Shown here piece by piece: positions 8,655 to 17,570 of a stretch of DNA of 64,000 nucleotides (position 1 is its first letter; the number at the start of each line of letters is the position of its first letter). The stretch lies in NCBI RefSeq assembly GCF_002091985.1, contig NZ_MKKX01000033.1:186001-250000 (forward strand). Reading direction: 5' to 3'. Position numbers and translations under genes: made by a program. Source of the DNA: Rhodococcus sp. 1163 (GTDB lineage: Bacteria; Actinomycetota; Actinomycetes; Mycobacteriales; Mycobacteriaceae). The notes under the pieces were generated by a model that was not told the origin of the DNA, did no database searches, and saw only the letters and a list, made by a program, of their open reading frames with translations.

Positions 8655-9800
8655 ATGCTCACCGCTGTACGCCACTTCGCCGCTGTCACAACAGTTGCCG
8701 TCCTGCTCGTAGCAGGGTCGGCCGCGTACGCCAGTGCAGACGAGGTGAACACCTCACCCGGCACCGTTGTCGCGGTAGAAGATCTTGCCTCGGAACTGTG
8801 GTTGCCGGGCGCAGGCGATGCCAAAAGAATTACCTATTGGACTCTCGGATCCGACGGTGCGGCCGCGCTGAGCACCGGAGCGTTCTTCGTCCCCGAGGGA
8901 AATGCCCCCGAAGGCGGCTGGCCCGTCATCGCCTGGGCCCACGGCACATCGGGTCTCGACGACAAGTGCACACCGTCCCTCGTCGGCCCGCCCGATCCAG
9001 CGCGCGATCGGCAGTACCTCGGGACCTGGCTCGAGCAGGGATACGCGGTCGCTGCGACGGACTACGTCGGGCTCGGAACCCCCGGCATAATGTCGTACCT
9101 CGACGGCAAACTGGAGGCGCACAACGTCGTCGATTCGGTGAAGGCATCGAGAACCGTCGAGAAGTCACTGTCCGACAAGTGGGTCGTCGTCGGGCAGTCA
9201 CAGGGTGGTGGTGCCGCAATCACCACCGCGCGCTACGCTTCCGAATTCGGCGGCCCCGACCTCGACTACCGGGGAGGCGTCGGGACCGGGGTGCCTGCCA
9301 ACATCGAACTTGCGCTACTTCCCGCAGGCCCCGGATTTCTTCCCATCGCCGTCGGTAAAGGCGTGACGACGTACCTGCTCTACATCCTTGCGGGGTTGCG
9401 TTCGGCTCACCCGGAGATCGACCTCGACTCCTACCTGACGCCTCTCGGACGCGAGACCGTCGATCGAGCTCAGACACTCTGCGTCCTCGAAGCTGAAGAA
9501 GAGTTCGACGGCATTTTCAGCGGCGACTTGTTCTCCCGCCCGCTCAACGAGATACCGAACTTCTACGGACTGATCAACGACTACATGGGTGTTCCCTTCA
9601 CCGGCTACGACCGACCGGTGTTCATCGCTCAAGGTCTCTACGACACGGATGTGCCTGCGCCGTCAGCGCTTTCGTTGGTTGCCCAGATGATCGCCAACGG
9701 TCAGCCGGTAACGTTGCACACTTATCCCACCGACCACAGCGGCGCGATGCTCGCTTCGCAGGCAGACTCGATCCCGTTCGTCGCAGGGCTCTTTCGTTAG
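8655..9800 (+). CDS. Secreted LIP-family lipase / alpha-beta hydrolase
   Basis: A 381-residue exported hydrolase. Residues 1-28 are a Sec signal (MLTAVRHFAAVTTVAVLLVAG, cleaved near YASA-DEV). The mature enzyme has the secretory lipase pattern: AHGTSGLDDKCTPS near the oxyanion region, nucleophile elbow VGQSQGG, a late Asp in GLYDTDVPAPS and His in TDHSGAM. It probably cleaves triacylglycerols or other esters outside the membrane. The start is the ATG before the signal peptide; a longer upstream frame has no signal. It is a single gene, 40 bp after the VIT-type gene. Confidence 0.86.
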   Translation: MLTAVRHFAAVTTVAVLLVAGSAAYASADEVNTSPGTVVAVEDLASELWLPGAGDAKRITYWTLGSDGAAALSTGAFFVPEGNAPEGGWPVIAWAHGTSGLDDKCTPSLVGPPDPARDRQYLGTWLEQGYAVAATDYVGLGTPGIMSYLDGKLEAHNVVDSVKASRTVEKSLSDKWVVVGQSQGGGAAITTARYASEFGGPDLDYRGGVGTGVPANIELALLPAGPGFLPIAVGKGVTTYLLYILAGLRSAHPEIDLDSYLTPLGRETVDRAQTLCVLEAEEEFDGIFSGDLFSRPLNEIPNFYGLINDYMGVPFTGYDRPVFIAQGLYDTDVPAPSALSLVAQMIANGQPVTLHTYPTDHSGAMLASQADSIPFVAGLFR

Positions 9801-9826
9801 GTGCCCAATGGTGTGACACTGAGGGT

Positions 9827-10264
9827 ATGGACCAGCGAATTCACTTCCTGACCCTCGCAACTCCTGACCTCGACGCTGCGCGCACATTCTACCGCGACGG
9901 ACTCGGGTGGACGCCCCTGCTGGATGTGCCGGGCGACATCCTCTTCTTCCAGACCGCGCCAGGGTTGGTGCTGGGGCTGTTCGACGCCCAGAAGTTCGTA
10001 GAAGACATGGGACGAAGCGGTGGCCCGGCGTCGGTCAGCGGGTTGACGCTCTCCCACAATGTCGACAGCCCCGATGCGGTCGACGCAGTTGTTGCAGCAG
10101 CCGTGGAAGCCGGTGCAACGCTGATCAAGTCGCCTCGCCGCGCCGACTTCGGCGGATACCACGGGCACTTCGCAGACCCCAACGGATTGATCTGGGAAAT
10201 CTGCCACAACCCCGGGTGGAGCGTCGACGACAGCGGAAACGTCCGGCTGACCGAGGTGTCATAA
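9827..10264 (+). CDS. VOC (glyoxalase/bleomycin-resistance fold) protein
   Basis: A 145-residue single-repeat vicinal-oxygen-chelate protein. RIHFLTLATPDLDAARTFYRDGLGW is the first beta-alpha-beta unit. The second carries YHGHFADPNGLIWEICHNPGW, with Glu as a likely metal ligand. Members include glyoxalases, dioxygenases and resistance proteins; the substrate cannot be told. The gene starts 26 bp after the lipase stop. Confidence 0.83.
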   Translation: MDQRIHFLTLATPDLDAARTFYRDGLGWTPLLDVPGDILFFQTAPGLVLGLFDAQKFVEDMGRSGGPASVSGLTLSHNVDSPDAVDAVVAAAVEAGATLIKSPRRADFGGYHGHFADPNGLIWEICHNPGWSVDDSGNVRLTEVS

Positions 10265-10292
10265 CGGGCTCGGGTGGTGGGCGTTCGGTCGG

Positions 10293-10670
10293 CTATTTGG
10301 GTCCGTCCCGGCCAATTGCGGCGGCGTTCGAGTCATCGACATCCACGGTTGCGTCGAAGAACTTCCGGAACACGGCTTGCATTGCCATCACGACGTCGAT
10401 GTGGCTTTGGAGGACGTCTGCCAAATTATTAGGACCACCCTGCGCCTTCTGGGAGAATTTGCGCGCGAGTGCAATCCCAGAGTCGAAGGTGCCCATTCCT
10501 TCGACACTGGAGATTGCATTGGTCTTGTACTTCTGCAAGCGAAGTACTGTGAGATACTGATCGCAGGCCTTATCACAGTCGTGTGCCGCTTCGGCACTCA
10601 GGAATAGTTGTCCCTCGTCGGCCGCGGTTGCCAAGTTATTCCAGTATTCAATTGGTGATTCGTTTGTCAT
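10293..10670 (-). CDS. Small all-helical protein paired with a DUF3558 lipoprotein
   Basis: A 125-residue, signal-less, predicted helical protein (…YWNNLATAADEGQLFLSAEA…) with two Cys in AHDCDKACDQY. Length and helix pattern recall WXG100/ESX-like small partners, but no clear WXG motif is present, so the family is not assigned. GAGGAAC lies before its ATG. It begins 13 bp after the DUF3558 lipoprotein gene, so the two form an operon. The pair is visibly AT-richer than the flanks, suggesting horizontal acquisition. Confidence 0.6.
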   Translation of the reverse strand: MTNESPIEYWNNLATAADEGQLFLSAEAAHDCDKACDQYLTVLRLQKYKTNAISSVEGMGTFDSGIALARKFSQKAQGGPNNLADVLQSHIDVVMAMQAVFRKFFDATVDVDDSNAAAIGRDGPK

Positions 10671-10683
10671 TCTTTTTTGTTCC

Positions 10684-11223
10684 TCAGCGAGATGGTGGAA
10701 GGATCGGCTCTAAAACAACAGCTATTTGATCAAGAAGCTCGCATGGATTACCCCCAAGTGTCATTCCGCCCATTGCCTCGATGTTCAACCGGACGAGACC
10801 CACGTTAGTATCGAAGGCGATATCGCACCCCTCTGTCGATCTCACACCATCGAATCGAAAAATCACTGCCTGTCTTCCGCCCACCTGTATATCTTTTTGA
10901 TCGACATACTCCGGATTTAGTTTTACGTCGCTGAGTGAATATTGGGATGACGCCAAAATTCCAAAAAAATACGTATTCTCCCCCCGGGGGCCAGCCCAGG
11001 TGCAGCGCGTCCAATCCTGGACGTTTGCATCATCACCCCATCCGACTTCCTGCTTTTCGAGATCCAACAAACCTGTGGCCGCGATGGCGTCGTCGGGGAT
11101 GCTGCAGGGCTCGAATTGCTCGGTGACCCCTGGGAATCCCGCGACAGCGACGCCGTCTACAGGCTGGGCGCAGGCGCACAACATCGTGGCTACCGCCAGA
11201 ACTGCTGGCCATCGGCGCTGCAT
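10684..11223 (-). CDS. DUF3558-like lipoprotein
   Basis: A 179-residue lipoprotein starting MQRRWPAVLAVATMLCACAQ, with lipobox LCAC and acylated Cys at about residue 18. The mature domain has the DUF3558 layout: FEPCSIPDDAI near the start, DWTRCTWAG in the middle, GCDIAFDTN and a final NPCELLDQI, giving paired cysteines. DUF3558 proteins are actinobacterial envelope lipoproteins of unknown function. It is upstream of the small helical gene in one transcript. Its coding sequence is AT-richer than the backbone. Reading further upstream gives a longer open frame, but that part is antisense noise. Confidence 0.75.
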   Translation of the reverse strand: MQRRWPAVLAVATMLCACAQPVDGVAVAGFPGVTEQFEPCSIPDDAIAATGLLDLEKQEVGWGDDANVQDWTRCTWAGPRGENTYFFGILASSQYSLSDVKLNPEYVDQKDIQVGGRQAVIFRFDGVRSTEGCDIAFDTNVGLVRLNIEAMGGMTLGGNPCELLDQIAVVLEPILPPSR

Positions 11224-11786
11224 GGGACCCCTATCCGTTGGACTCGTCGATAGGTTAGACGCACCGACAGCGATTCTGGTTCCGTCTCGCTGCAGCTTTG
11301 TCGGATTGGCCTTCCGCTTTTCGTTGGCGAACGATGAAACGCGCCGCGACATACCCCGCCGGATGGGCCTTAGGATTCGGTTTAACCCGATCCGCGCCGG
11401 CTGGGCGCCGAAATTCGGACTTCCTGAGCTGCCCAGTTGAATTCGAAGAACCGCTTCAGCGAGGAATTGGGTGGGGGAGTGAAGCGATTTTGTCGCTGCA
11501 GCTGCGAATGCTAACGCGGTGCAAGAGTTGCTGTCCCGCTCAACGGGAGTCGGCCAATGTTTCTCGCCCAGTCGTGCTTGGTTTCGAGAGGGAAGAGTCG
11601 CGCCATTCGCTCGTAATCCAGTTGTCGATGGTGGTTTGTCGACGACACAGGGAGAGCTGATGGACCTACGAGAGTCATCCGGACAGGTCCGCACTGCTTT
11701 CGTGAGGTAGTCGGCCTCCTGGGCAGATATTCCTAGTGGCATCGCGTTTACAGTCCCGAATATCGGGTTCAGAAACAGGGAGCGAA
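11224..11786. other. Gene-poor spacer
   Basis: About 560 bp between the divergent DUF3558 lipoprotein and an epimerase-like gene. It must hold both promoters. Short open frames exist on both strands, but none has a ribosome-binding site, codon pattern or recognisable family. Mixed composition suggests eroded coding sequence. No hairpin or repeat was noticed. Confidence 0.5.
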
Positions 11787-12695
11787 ATGAAGACGTTGGT
11801 TGTCGGCGGCACGGGCATGATCGGCACTCACATCGCCGCAGTTCTGCGTGAGGAAGGAAACGACGTCTCGGTGGCCGCGCGCACCGCGCCGAAGCCGGGT
11901 TCTCTCGCGTCAGAGTTCCCACTGGTGCTCGGTGACTACAGCGCGGGCACCTTCTCGGCGCAGGACCTTGCCCCATTCGAGGCCGTGGTCTTCGCGGCCG
12001 GTAGCGACATCAGGCACATTCCCCGGGGCATGGACACCGTCGACTTCTGGGAGAAGACGCAGAGCGGCGGCGTGCCCCGGTTCGTCGCGCTCGCCAAGGA
12101 AGCTGGCGTCCGCCGCGTCGTCCAGATCGGCAGCTATTACCACCAGGTGCTCCCGAAGTTGGTCGAAACCAACGAATACGTTCGAGCCAGGTGCCTTGCC
12201 GACGAGGGCGCACGAGCACTCGCAGATGCGGACTTCACCGTGACGACGCTCAATCCACCGTCGATACTCGGAGCGAATCCGGGGGGCACCATGTCAGGTC
12301 TAGGCAAGGTTCTGGCCTGGGGTGCAGGCAATTTGCCGGACATCCCCAACTTCGCCCCCGCCGGCGGAACCAACTACATGTCCGCACGGTCCCTCGCGGA
12401 AGCCGTACGCGGGGCACTCCAGAGCGGTGAATCGAAGGCCTATCTCATTGGCGATGTAAATCTCACGTTCCGTGAATACTTTCAGACGATCTTCGACGCG
12501 GCGGGCAGCAAGATCCAACTCGAGGAGCGCAACGAGGAGCATCCCCTCCTACCGGACGTTTTCATTGTGCAGGGCCGAGGCAACACCATCTCCTACGAGA
12601 CGGATGCCGCCGATACTGCGGCGCTGGGCTACACCCAGGGTGATGTCCAGCGGGTTATCACCGAATTGGTCGCGGCAACCAAGGCCCGTACCTAG
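11787..12695 (+). CDS. NAD(P)-dependent epimerase/reductase (Rossmann)
   Basis: A 302-residue atypical or extended SDR starting MKTLVVGGTGMIGTHIAAVL, with the dinucleotide motif GGTGMIG. It continues with VVFAAGSDIRH, VVQIGSYYHQV, and NPPSILGANPGG in the substrate region. It probably acts on a sugar nucleotide, isoflavone-like or terpenoid substrate; context does not decide. The start is at the ATG preceded by CAGGGAG; a longer frame 17 codons upstream has no such site. Confidence 0.8.
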   Translation: MKTLVVGGTGMIGTHIAAVLREEGNDVSVAARTAPKPGSLASEFPLVLGDYSAGTFSAQDLAPFEAVVFAAGSDIRHIPRGMDTVDFWEKTQSGGVPRFVALAKEAGVRRVVQIGSYYHQVLPKLVETNEYVRARCLADEGARALADADFTVTTLNPPSILGANPGGTMSGLGKVLAWGAGNLPDIPNFAPAGGTNYMSARSLAEAVRGALQSGESKAYLIGDVNLTFREYFQTIFDAAGSKIQLEERNEEHPLLPDVFIVQGRGNTISYETDAADTAALGYTQGDVQRVITELVAATKART

Positions 12696-12761
12696 CCGCG
12701 GCTGGGATACCTGGCGGATAAGCATGTTCATTGTCGAAGGATAGGACTGATCGAAATCAAC

Positions 12762-13214
12762 ATGGAAACTGACGATTACATCGCTTTGTCCGACCTGGTC
12801 AATCGATACGCTTCACTTGTGGACAGTAAATCATTCTCCGACGTAGCAAACCTGTTTACGGAGGATGGCGAGCTGATCGTCCCTGATCTTCCCAGTAATA
12901 TAGCGCCGGTAACGAGGATTTCCGGAAGAGCTGGTATCGAGAGTGAATTGTCTCGTCTGCGGGACTTCGAGTTGACATTCCATGAACTGGTCGGGCAGGT
13001 ATTCGAACCGGGTGTCAGCCCCGAATATGCAAGCGGAAGAATAAAATGTGTCGCGCATCATGTCCTACGAAAAGGGCATGAGTATACCGATTTGATTTGG
13101 CATCTGCATTACGGCGACAGCTATCGGAAATTCGATGACAAGTGGCATCTTGTGCGACGCGAAATATGCGTCGATATGATCGATGTTCGGTCCATCAAGA
13201 GAGTGAGATCATGA
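12762..13214 (+). CDS. SnoaL-like (NTF2-fold) protein
   Basis: A 150-residue single-domain protein with a SnoaL_4-type start (DYIALSDLVNRYASLVDSKSF) followed by LFTEDGEL. The alpha+beta cone of this fold hosts polyketide cyclases, ring hydroxylase small subunits and dehydratases. Codon usage is distinctly AT-richer than neighbouring genes, with codons such as ATA and AAA, which hints at recent transfer. The product is cytoplasmic and its substrate unknown. Confidence 0.75.
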   Translation: METDDYIALSDLVNRYASLVDSKSFSDVANLFTEDGELIVPDLPSNIAPVTRISGRAGIESELSRLRDFELTFHELVGQVFEPGVSPEYASGRIKCVAHHVLRKGHEYTDLIWHLHYGDSYRKFDDKWHLVRREICVDMIDVRSIKRVRS

Positions 13215-13366
13215 TCTTCACCGGAATGGCCGACGGGATACCGGCTCGAAGCCAGTCCGAGCCCAAAATTCAAGGTGGCCAGTAAAATTCGTCGCTCACC
13301 GTGGCTGCTCCCACACAGCGGGATTCGCGGTAATGGACGGTGCCGCTTTCGCTACCGTCGGTCGGT

Positions 13367-13897
13367 ATGAATGTTCAACGTAGCGAGTGGTCCGATCGCC
13401 AACAGATCCACGATGTCGTGTTGCGGTACTGCCGCGGGATCGACCGGCTGGATTTCGATCTCGTTCGGTCTGCCTATCACGTGGACGCCATCGACCACCA
13501 CACCGGCTTCGAGGGCACGCGTGAGGATTACATCGCCTGGGTCGAACCCAAGTTGAGGGCTCGGCGCGGTGGGACGATGCACATCCTCGGCAATCATCTG
13601 GTCGAACTGCTCGGTGATAGTGCGATCAGCGAGACGTATGGCACGTCGGTTCACTGGGGCGAACCTACCGACGATTCCCGGGTGAATTTCACCAGCGGCG
13701 TGCGATTCGTCGACCACTTCGCTTGGCGAGACGGTCGGTGGGCGATCGCCGAGCGGTGGGCTGTGCGGGAATGGACCCGCTCGGACGCCGGCCGGCTGAT
13801 ACCCAAAGAGGGTGCGGGGCCTTCTGGAAGCAGGGACGGGGACGACCCGTTGATTCGACTACAGCGAACGTTACAAGTAACGGAGGCACAGGTATGA
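13367..13897 (+). CDS. SnoaL-like (NTF2-fold) protein, coupled to an LLM oxidoreductase
   Basis: A 176-residue protein with a SnoaL_4 core: QQIHDVVLRYCRGIDRLDFDLV, then YHVDAIDHHTGF, where the Asp-His-His cluster lies at the usual pocket. Its stop overlaps the start of the LLM flavin oxidoreductase (ATGA), so the two are translated together and probably act on the same small molecule as isomerase or dehydratase plus oxidoreductase. The start is uncertain: ATG 13367 is chosen, and GTG 13340 is also open. GC is normal here, unlike the preceding SnoaL gene. Confidence 0.78.
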   Translation: MNVQRSEWSDRQQIHDVVLRYCRGIDRLDFDLVRSAYHVDAIDHHTGFEGTREDYIAWVEPKLRARRGGTMHILGNHLVELLGDSAISETYGTSVHWGEPTDDSRVNFTSGVRFVDHFAWRDGRWAIAERWAVREWTRSDAGRLIPKEGAGPSGSRDGDDPLIRLQRTLQVTEAQV

Positions 13898-14829
13898 AGG
13901 TAGGAATCAGCTCGCCGATCGTGGCGTTGGCAGGTCATCGTCCCGCATGGGAGGCTGCGGCCGGTACTGCCGAGCTCGTCCGGGTAGCTCAGGCCGCCGA
14001 TCGACTCGGGTACGAGTACATGACGTGTGGTGACCACGTGGCCGTACCGCCCGGGCTCCCGCGCGGCGAACGCTTCTACGACCCCCTGGCGACCTTCTCG
14101 TTCCTGGCAGGGCAGACGCGCCGACTCCGGTTCATGCCGTACGTGTTGGTGTTGCCCTTCTACCACCCGTTGGAGATCGCCAAGCGGTACGGGACACTCG
14201 ACCATCTCAGCGGCGGACGGCTGATCCTCGCGTTCGGAGTAGGGAATCTGAAGGAAGAATTCGACATGCTCGGGGTCCCCTTCGACGACCGCGGGCCGCG
14301 AGCCGACGACGCCCTCCGGGCACTGCGGGCAGCGTTGTCCGGCAGAAAGGTGTCGTATGACGGTCCTTACTACTCGTTCCAGGACATGGTGGTCGACCCG
14401 CACGCCGCCCAGCCTCGGGTACCGATGTGGATCGGTGGACACAGCGAGCGCGCCTTGCGCAGAGCGGTCACCCTCGCCGACGGTTGGGCCCCGGCGCCGC
14501 AGGCCTTCCGTGGACCGACCCCGGAACTGATGCGGCAGATGCTCGACCGGCACGATCTGCCGGAGGGTTTCGATGTCGTGTTCTCCCCGGGTAAAGCCTT
14601 GGACCCGACCGAGGAGTCAGGCCTGGTAACCGAGGTTATCGCCTCCGCAGAGAAGGCCGGAGCGACCCGGATCAACCTGACGGTCCGGCACGAATCGCTT
14701 GCTCACTACCTGGAGCAGCTCGAAGCATTCGCGGAGATTGCCGGCCTCGACATCCAGTTGGACCAGGCGGCGGATCCCAAGGTCGTTGCAGTAACGAGTG
14801 ACCACCGGAAGGCGACGTCACAGGCATGA
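13894..14829 (+). CDS. LLM-class F420/FMN-dependent oxidoreductase
   Basis: A 311-residue TIM-barrel flavin oxidoreductase of the luciferase-like family. Visible features are YEYMTCGDHVAVPPG (His of the cofactor site), GRLILAFGVGNLKEEFDMLGV, and PMWIGGHSERALRRA near the phosphate site. The pattern is typical of F420-dependent actinobacterial enzymes; whether F420 or FMN is used is not resolved. It overlaps the SnoaL gene upstream and a tiny secreted-protein gene downstream, both by ATGA, so three genes form one tightly coupled unit. Confidence 0.86.
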   Translation: MKVGISSPIVALAGHRPAWEAAAGTAELVRVAQAADRLGYEYMTCGDHVAVPPGLPRGERFYDPLATFSFLAGQTRRLRFMPYVLVLPFYHPLEIAKRYGTLDHLSGGRLILAFGVGNLKEEFDMLGVPFDDRGPRADDALRALRAALSGRKVSYDGPYYSFQDMVVDPHAAQPRVPMWIGGHSERALRRAVTLADGWAPAPQAFRGPTPELMRQMLDRHDLPEGFDVVFSPGKALDPTEESGLVTEVIASAEKAGATRINLTVRHESLAHYLEQLEAFAEIAGLDIQLDQAADPKVVAVTSDHRKATSQA

Positions 14830-15101
14830 AGCGATCAGCTCGACGCGTTGCAGTTTTGGTGGCCTTGGCATCCGTGCCGGTGGCCCTTGGATCGGCGACG
14901 GCGGAGGCAGCGCCCTGGCACGTGGGTCCGGTCTACCGAGCCGAGATGTCCGGCGAGGGTGGTCAGTATTTCTGTTCGAAAGCGCAGGCGCTCGAGCAAG
15001 CATCGCAGTCGATCGTCTTCGTCCCCTGCACGTTCGACGCCGATGCCGGTGTCTGGTTTCGGGTGGTTCTCAATCCGTTCAATTGGGGCCTGAGCTTCTG
15101 A
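14826..15101 (+). CDS. Small secreted protein
   Basis: A 91-residue exported protein with a Sec signal (MKRSARRVAVLVALASVPVAL, cleavage near AEA-APW). The mature part is about 62 residues with two Cys (QYFCSK and VPCTF) that could form one disulfide. The start overlaps the stop of the LLM gene (ATGA). No family is recognised. Coupling of an exported peptide to a cytoplasmic oxidoreductase is unexpected and may simply reflect a shared transcript. Confidence 0.72.
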   Translation: MKRSARRVAVLVALASVPVALGSATAEAAPWHVGPVYRAEMSGEGGQYFCSKAQALEQASQSIVFVPCTFDADAGVWFRVVLNPFNWGLSF

Positions 15102-15107
15102 GAGCAG

Positions 15108-16124
15108 CTATAGCCACTTCTGTCGCTTGAAGGTCACATACAGTGCGCTCGAGCAGAGGACCATCGCCAGCAGTGCAAGCGGGTATCCGATATGCACACT
15201 CAGTTCTGGCATGACCTCGAAGTTCATGCCGTAGATCGCGGCGATAAGTGATGGCGCGAACAGGATGGCGCCCCACGACGAGATCTTCTTCACTTGCTCG
15301 TTTTGTTCCAGACTGACCTGCGTCATGGCACGAATTTCGTCGTTCTGCTGTTGGGCGACCATCGTCGAATTGACCGAGAGTGCGTTCTGTAGGTTCGACC
15401 GGAATGTTTCGACTCGTTCTGCGATCCGAACGCAGTGGTCGAGCACGTCACGCAAGTTGCGTTGGAGTTCGATGTCGACGTGGTACTTGTCCGAACCCTT
15501 CGCGAGGTGTTCGATCATCGTCACCAGCGGCCCGGTTGCGCGTTGGAACTCGGTGACCTCACGGGAGAGGGTGTAGATGCGTCGGGACACCGATTCGTCT
15601 CTCGAGAACAGTTGGTCTTCGATTTGGTCGATGTCGATTTGGAGTCCCTCGACCACGGGCTCGTACTCGTCGACGACTTGGTCCAGGATGGCGTAGAGCA
15701 CAGCCTCGGTACCTTGGCGGAGCAGTGCGGGTGCCTTCTCGAGTCGTTCGCGCACCACTTTGAGGTCCGGTGATTCGGCGTGCCTGATGGTGATGACGAA
15801 GTCCGGACCCAGGAAGATGTGGAGTTCACCGAATTCGACCTTCTCGGTCTCGTCGATGTACCGAGCGGGTCGAAGTACGACGAACAGTTGGTCGTCGTAA
15901 CGTTCGAGTTTCGGCCGCTGGTGTGCGGCGATGGCATCCTCGACGGCCAGGCGGTGGAGGCTGAATTCGTCAGCGACCGAGTCGATTTCGTCGACCCCCG
16001 GGCGGTACATGCCGATCCAAGCCATCCCTTTGCGTTCCCGCATCACCTCGTAGGTGATGTCGAGACTGCCTGGGTTGACTGTCCTCTTGCCGTCGACATA
16101 CACGGCGTTGTCGACGATCGGCAA
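15108..16124 (-). CDS. corA: CorA-type magnesium/cobalt transporter
   Basis: A 338-residue CorA. It has a large N-terminal cytoplasmic domain with long helices and two C-terminal membrane helices. The signature YGMNFEVMPEL closes the first membrane segment and a short cytosolic tail KRQKWL ends the protein. It forms pentameric Mg2+/Co2+ channels in the inner membrane. The gene ends 6 bp from the convergent small secreted-protein gene and is divergent from the TRIC-type channel gene. Confidence 0.93.
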   Translation of the reverse strand: MPIVDNAVYVDGKRTVNPGSLDITYEVMRERKGMAWIGMYRPGVDEIDSVADEFSLHRLAVEDAIAAHQRPKLERYDDQLFVVLRPARYIDETEKVEFGELHIFLGPDFVITIRHAESPDLKVVRERLEKAPALLRQGTEAVLYAILDQVVDEYEPVVEGLQIDIDQIEDQLFSRDESVSRRIYTLSREVTEFQRATGPLVTMIEHLAKGSDKYHVDIELQRNLRDVLDHCVRIAERVETFRSNLQNALSVNSTMVAQQQNDEIRAMTQVSLEQNEQVKKISSWGAILFAPSLIAAIYGMNFEVMPELSVHIGYPLALLAMVLCSSALYVTFKRQKWL

Positions 16125-16186
16125 CGTGTACCCAACCTTTCCTGTGGCGCTCCTCGAATGAACTCAGCGTGCCACAGCAGTGGTGA

Positions 16187-16828
16187 ATGCGCCCATGGGA
16201 CGCTTACCGGGTGCTCGTGGATGTGTTGGGTTATGTGGGAATCGCGGCGTTCGCAGCGTCGGGCGCTCTGATCGGTGTTCGTAAACGCCTCGACCTCTTC
16301 GGTGTGTGCGTCGTCGGAATCACGACGGGAGTCGGTGGCGGCATCATCCGCGATCTCCTGCTCGGGATCCACCCGCCGACGTCGCTGGATCGGTGGCCCA
16401 ACCTGACGGTCGCGCTCATCACATCGCTGTTGGTGTTCGTCGCGCATCCGGTCATCGATCGTGTCTGGAAAGGCGTGCTGCTCTTCGACGCGTTCGGAAT
16501 GGGGTTGTTCGCGGCGACGGGTGCAACGATCGCGTTGGAGAGCGGGGGCAGTTCACTCGCGGCCTGTCTCATCGGTGTGACGACAGCTGTGGCGGGCGGC
16601 GTCATTCGAGACGTCCTGGTCAACGAGGTTCCGCTGCTGCTTCGGCGCGATCTGTATGCCGTTCCGGCATTGCTGGGTTCAGCGGCGGTTGCGGTGACCG
16701 AAGCAATCGGATGGTCCGTGAATATCGGCCTGGTCATCGGCACCGTTGCCGCCACGGGGCTGCGTGTTCTAGCCCTGTGGAGACGGTGGAATCTACCGAT
16801 TGCCCGACGCCTCCCTGCCGAGGAGTAG
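16187..16828 (+). CDS. TRIC/UPF0126-family channel protein
   Basis: A 213-residue membrane protein with two homologous three-helix halves, each holding a Gly-rich turn ([15 protein letters not shown] and [15 protein letters not shown]). This is the hallmark of the UPF0126/YadS family, prokaryotic TRIC-type trimeric cation channels. It lies beside corA, which fits a cation role. The start is the first ATG; a GTG nine codons later is also possible. Confidence 0.88.
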   Translation: MRPWDAYRVLVDVLGYVGIAAFAASGALIGVRKRLDLFGVCVVGITTGVGGGIIRDLLLGIHPPTSLDRWPNLTVALITSLLVFVAHPVIDRVWKGVLLFDAFGMGLFAATGATIALESGGSSLAACLIGVTTAVAGGVIRDVLVNEVPLLLRRDLYAVPALLGSAAVAVTEAIGWSVNIGLVIGTVAATGLRVLALWRRWNLPIARRLPAEE

Positions 16829-16844
16829 GACACATCGGGACCCT

Positions 16845-16861
16845 TCTCAGACATATCTCAG
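16845..16861 (+). promoter_or_regulatory. TCTCAG direct repeats, candidate MprA box (mprA)
   Basis: TCTCAG-N5-TCTCAG, two identical hexamers with 11-bp period, end 22 bp before the mprA start. The same arrangement occurs upstream of pepD. MprA is known to bind paired direct repeats and to regulate its own operon. Confidence 0.75.
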
Positions 16862-16883
16862 TCCTTCAGGACAAACTAGACGA

Positions 16884-17570
16884 ATGCGCATTCTGGTTGT
16901 CGACGACGATCGAGCGGTCCGTGACTCGCTCAGGAGATCCCTCACCTTCAACGGTTACACCGTCGACATCGCTGTCGATGGTCTCGATGCGCTCGAAAAG
17001 ATCGCAGCCGATCGCCCGGACGCGCTCGTTCTGGACGTGATGATGCCCCGTCTCGACGGGCTCGAAGTGTGCCGACGCTTGCGTAGCGTCGGGGACGACT
17101 TGCCGATTCTGGTGCTCACTGCCCGCGACTCGGTGTCCGAGCGTGTGGCCGGTCTCGACGCCGGGGCAGACGACTATCTGCCCAAGCCGTTCGCGCTCGA
17201 GGAATTGTTGGCTCGACTGCGCGCGCTGCTTCGTCGCACCGCGATGGAAGCCGACGGAGAATCGGAGGCAATGGAGTTCGCCGACTTGTCGCTGGATCCG
17301 GTCACTCGCGAGGTGACGCGAGGGGAGCGGTCGATCAGTCTGACGCGTACCGAGTTCTCGCTCATGGAAATGTTGATCATGAACCCGCGTCGAGTGCTGA
17401 CGCGCAGTCGAATCCTCGAAGAGGTGTGGGGATACGACTTCCCGACGTCGGGGAACGCTCTCGAGGTGTACGTCGGCTATCTGCGACGCAAGACCGAAGC
17501 TGAGGGGGAGTCTCGGCTGATTCATACGGTCCGAGGAGTCGGCTACGTGCTCCGCGAGACGCCTCCGTAA
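16884..17570 (+). CDS. mprA: Envelope-stress response regulator MprA
   Basis: A 228-residue OmpR-family regulator. The receiver domain has the acidic pair in VVDDD, phospho-acceptor Asp51 in [12 protein letters not shown], and the Lys of [10 protein letters not shown]. The C-terminal winged helix has [11 protein letters not shown] and [12 protein letters not shown]. It is followed by mprB (TAATG overlap), then pepD and moaB2, exactly the mycobacterial Rv0981-Rv0984 order, which is the basis for the name. It is probably autoregulated through the TCTCAG repeats upstream. Confidence 0.95.
   Translation: MRILVVDDDRAVRDSLRRSLTFNGYTVDIAVDGLDALEKIAADRPDALVLDVMMPRLDGLEVCRRLRSVGDDLPILVLTARDSVSERVAGLDAGADDYLPKPFALEELLARLRALLRRTAMEADGESEAMEFADLSLDPVTREVTRGERSISLTRTEFSLMEMLIMNPRRVLTRSRILEEVWGYDFPTSGNALEVYVGYLRRKTEAEGESRLIHTVRGVGYVLRETPP

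Noticed and set aside
10293..10670. Calling the small helical protein an ESX/WXG100 effector
   Set aside because: Size and helices are compatible but the WXG motif and a secretion locus are missing.
11519..11710. Open frame containing NPVVDGGLSTTQG, similar to the end of some SDR enzymes
   Set aside because: Too short, no ribosome-binding site and no other SDR motif; could be a remnant but cannot be supported.
11224..11976. Long upstream extension of the DUF3558 lipoprotein frame
   Set aside because: It would place the lipobox signal 250 residues inside the protein and is antisense to the epimerase gene for part of its length.
13211..13285. 25-codon frame overlapping the stop of the first SnoaL gene (ATGA)
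   Set aside because: No homology or conserved pattern; overlap alone is weak evidence.
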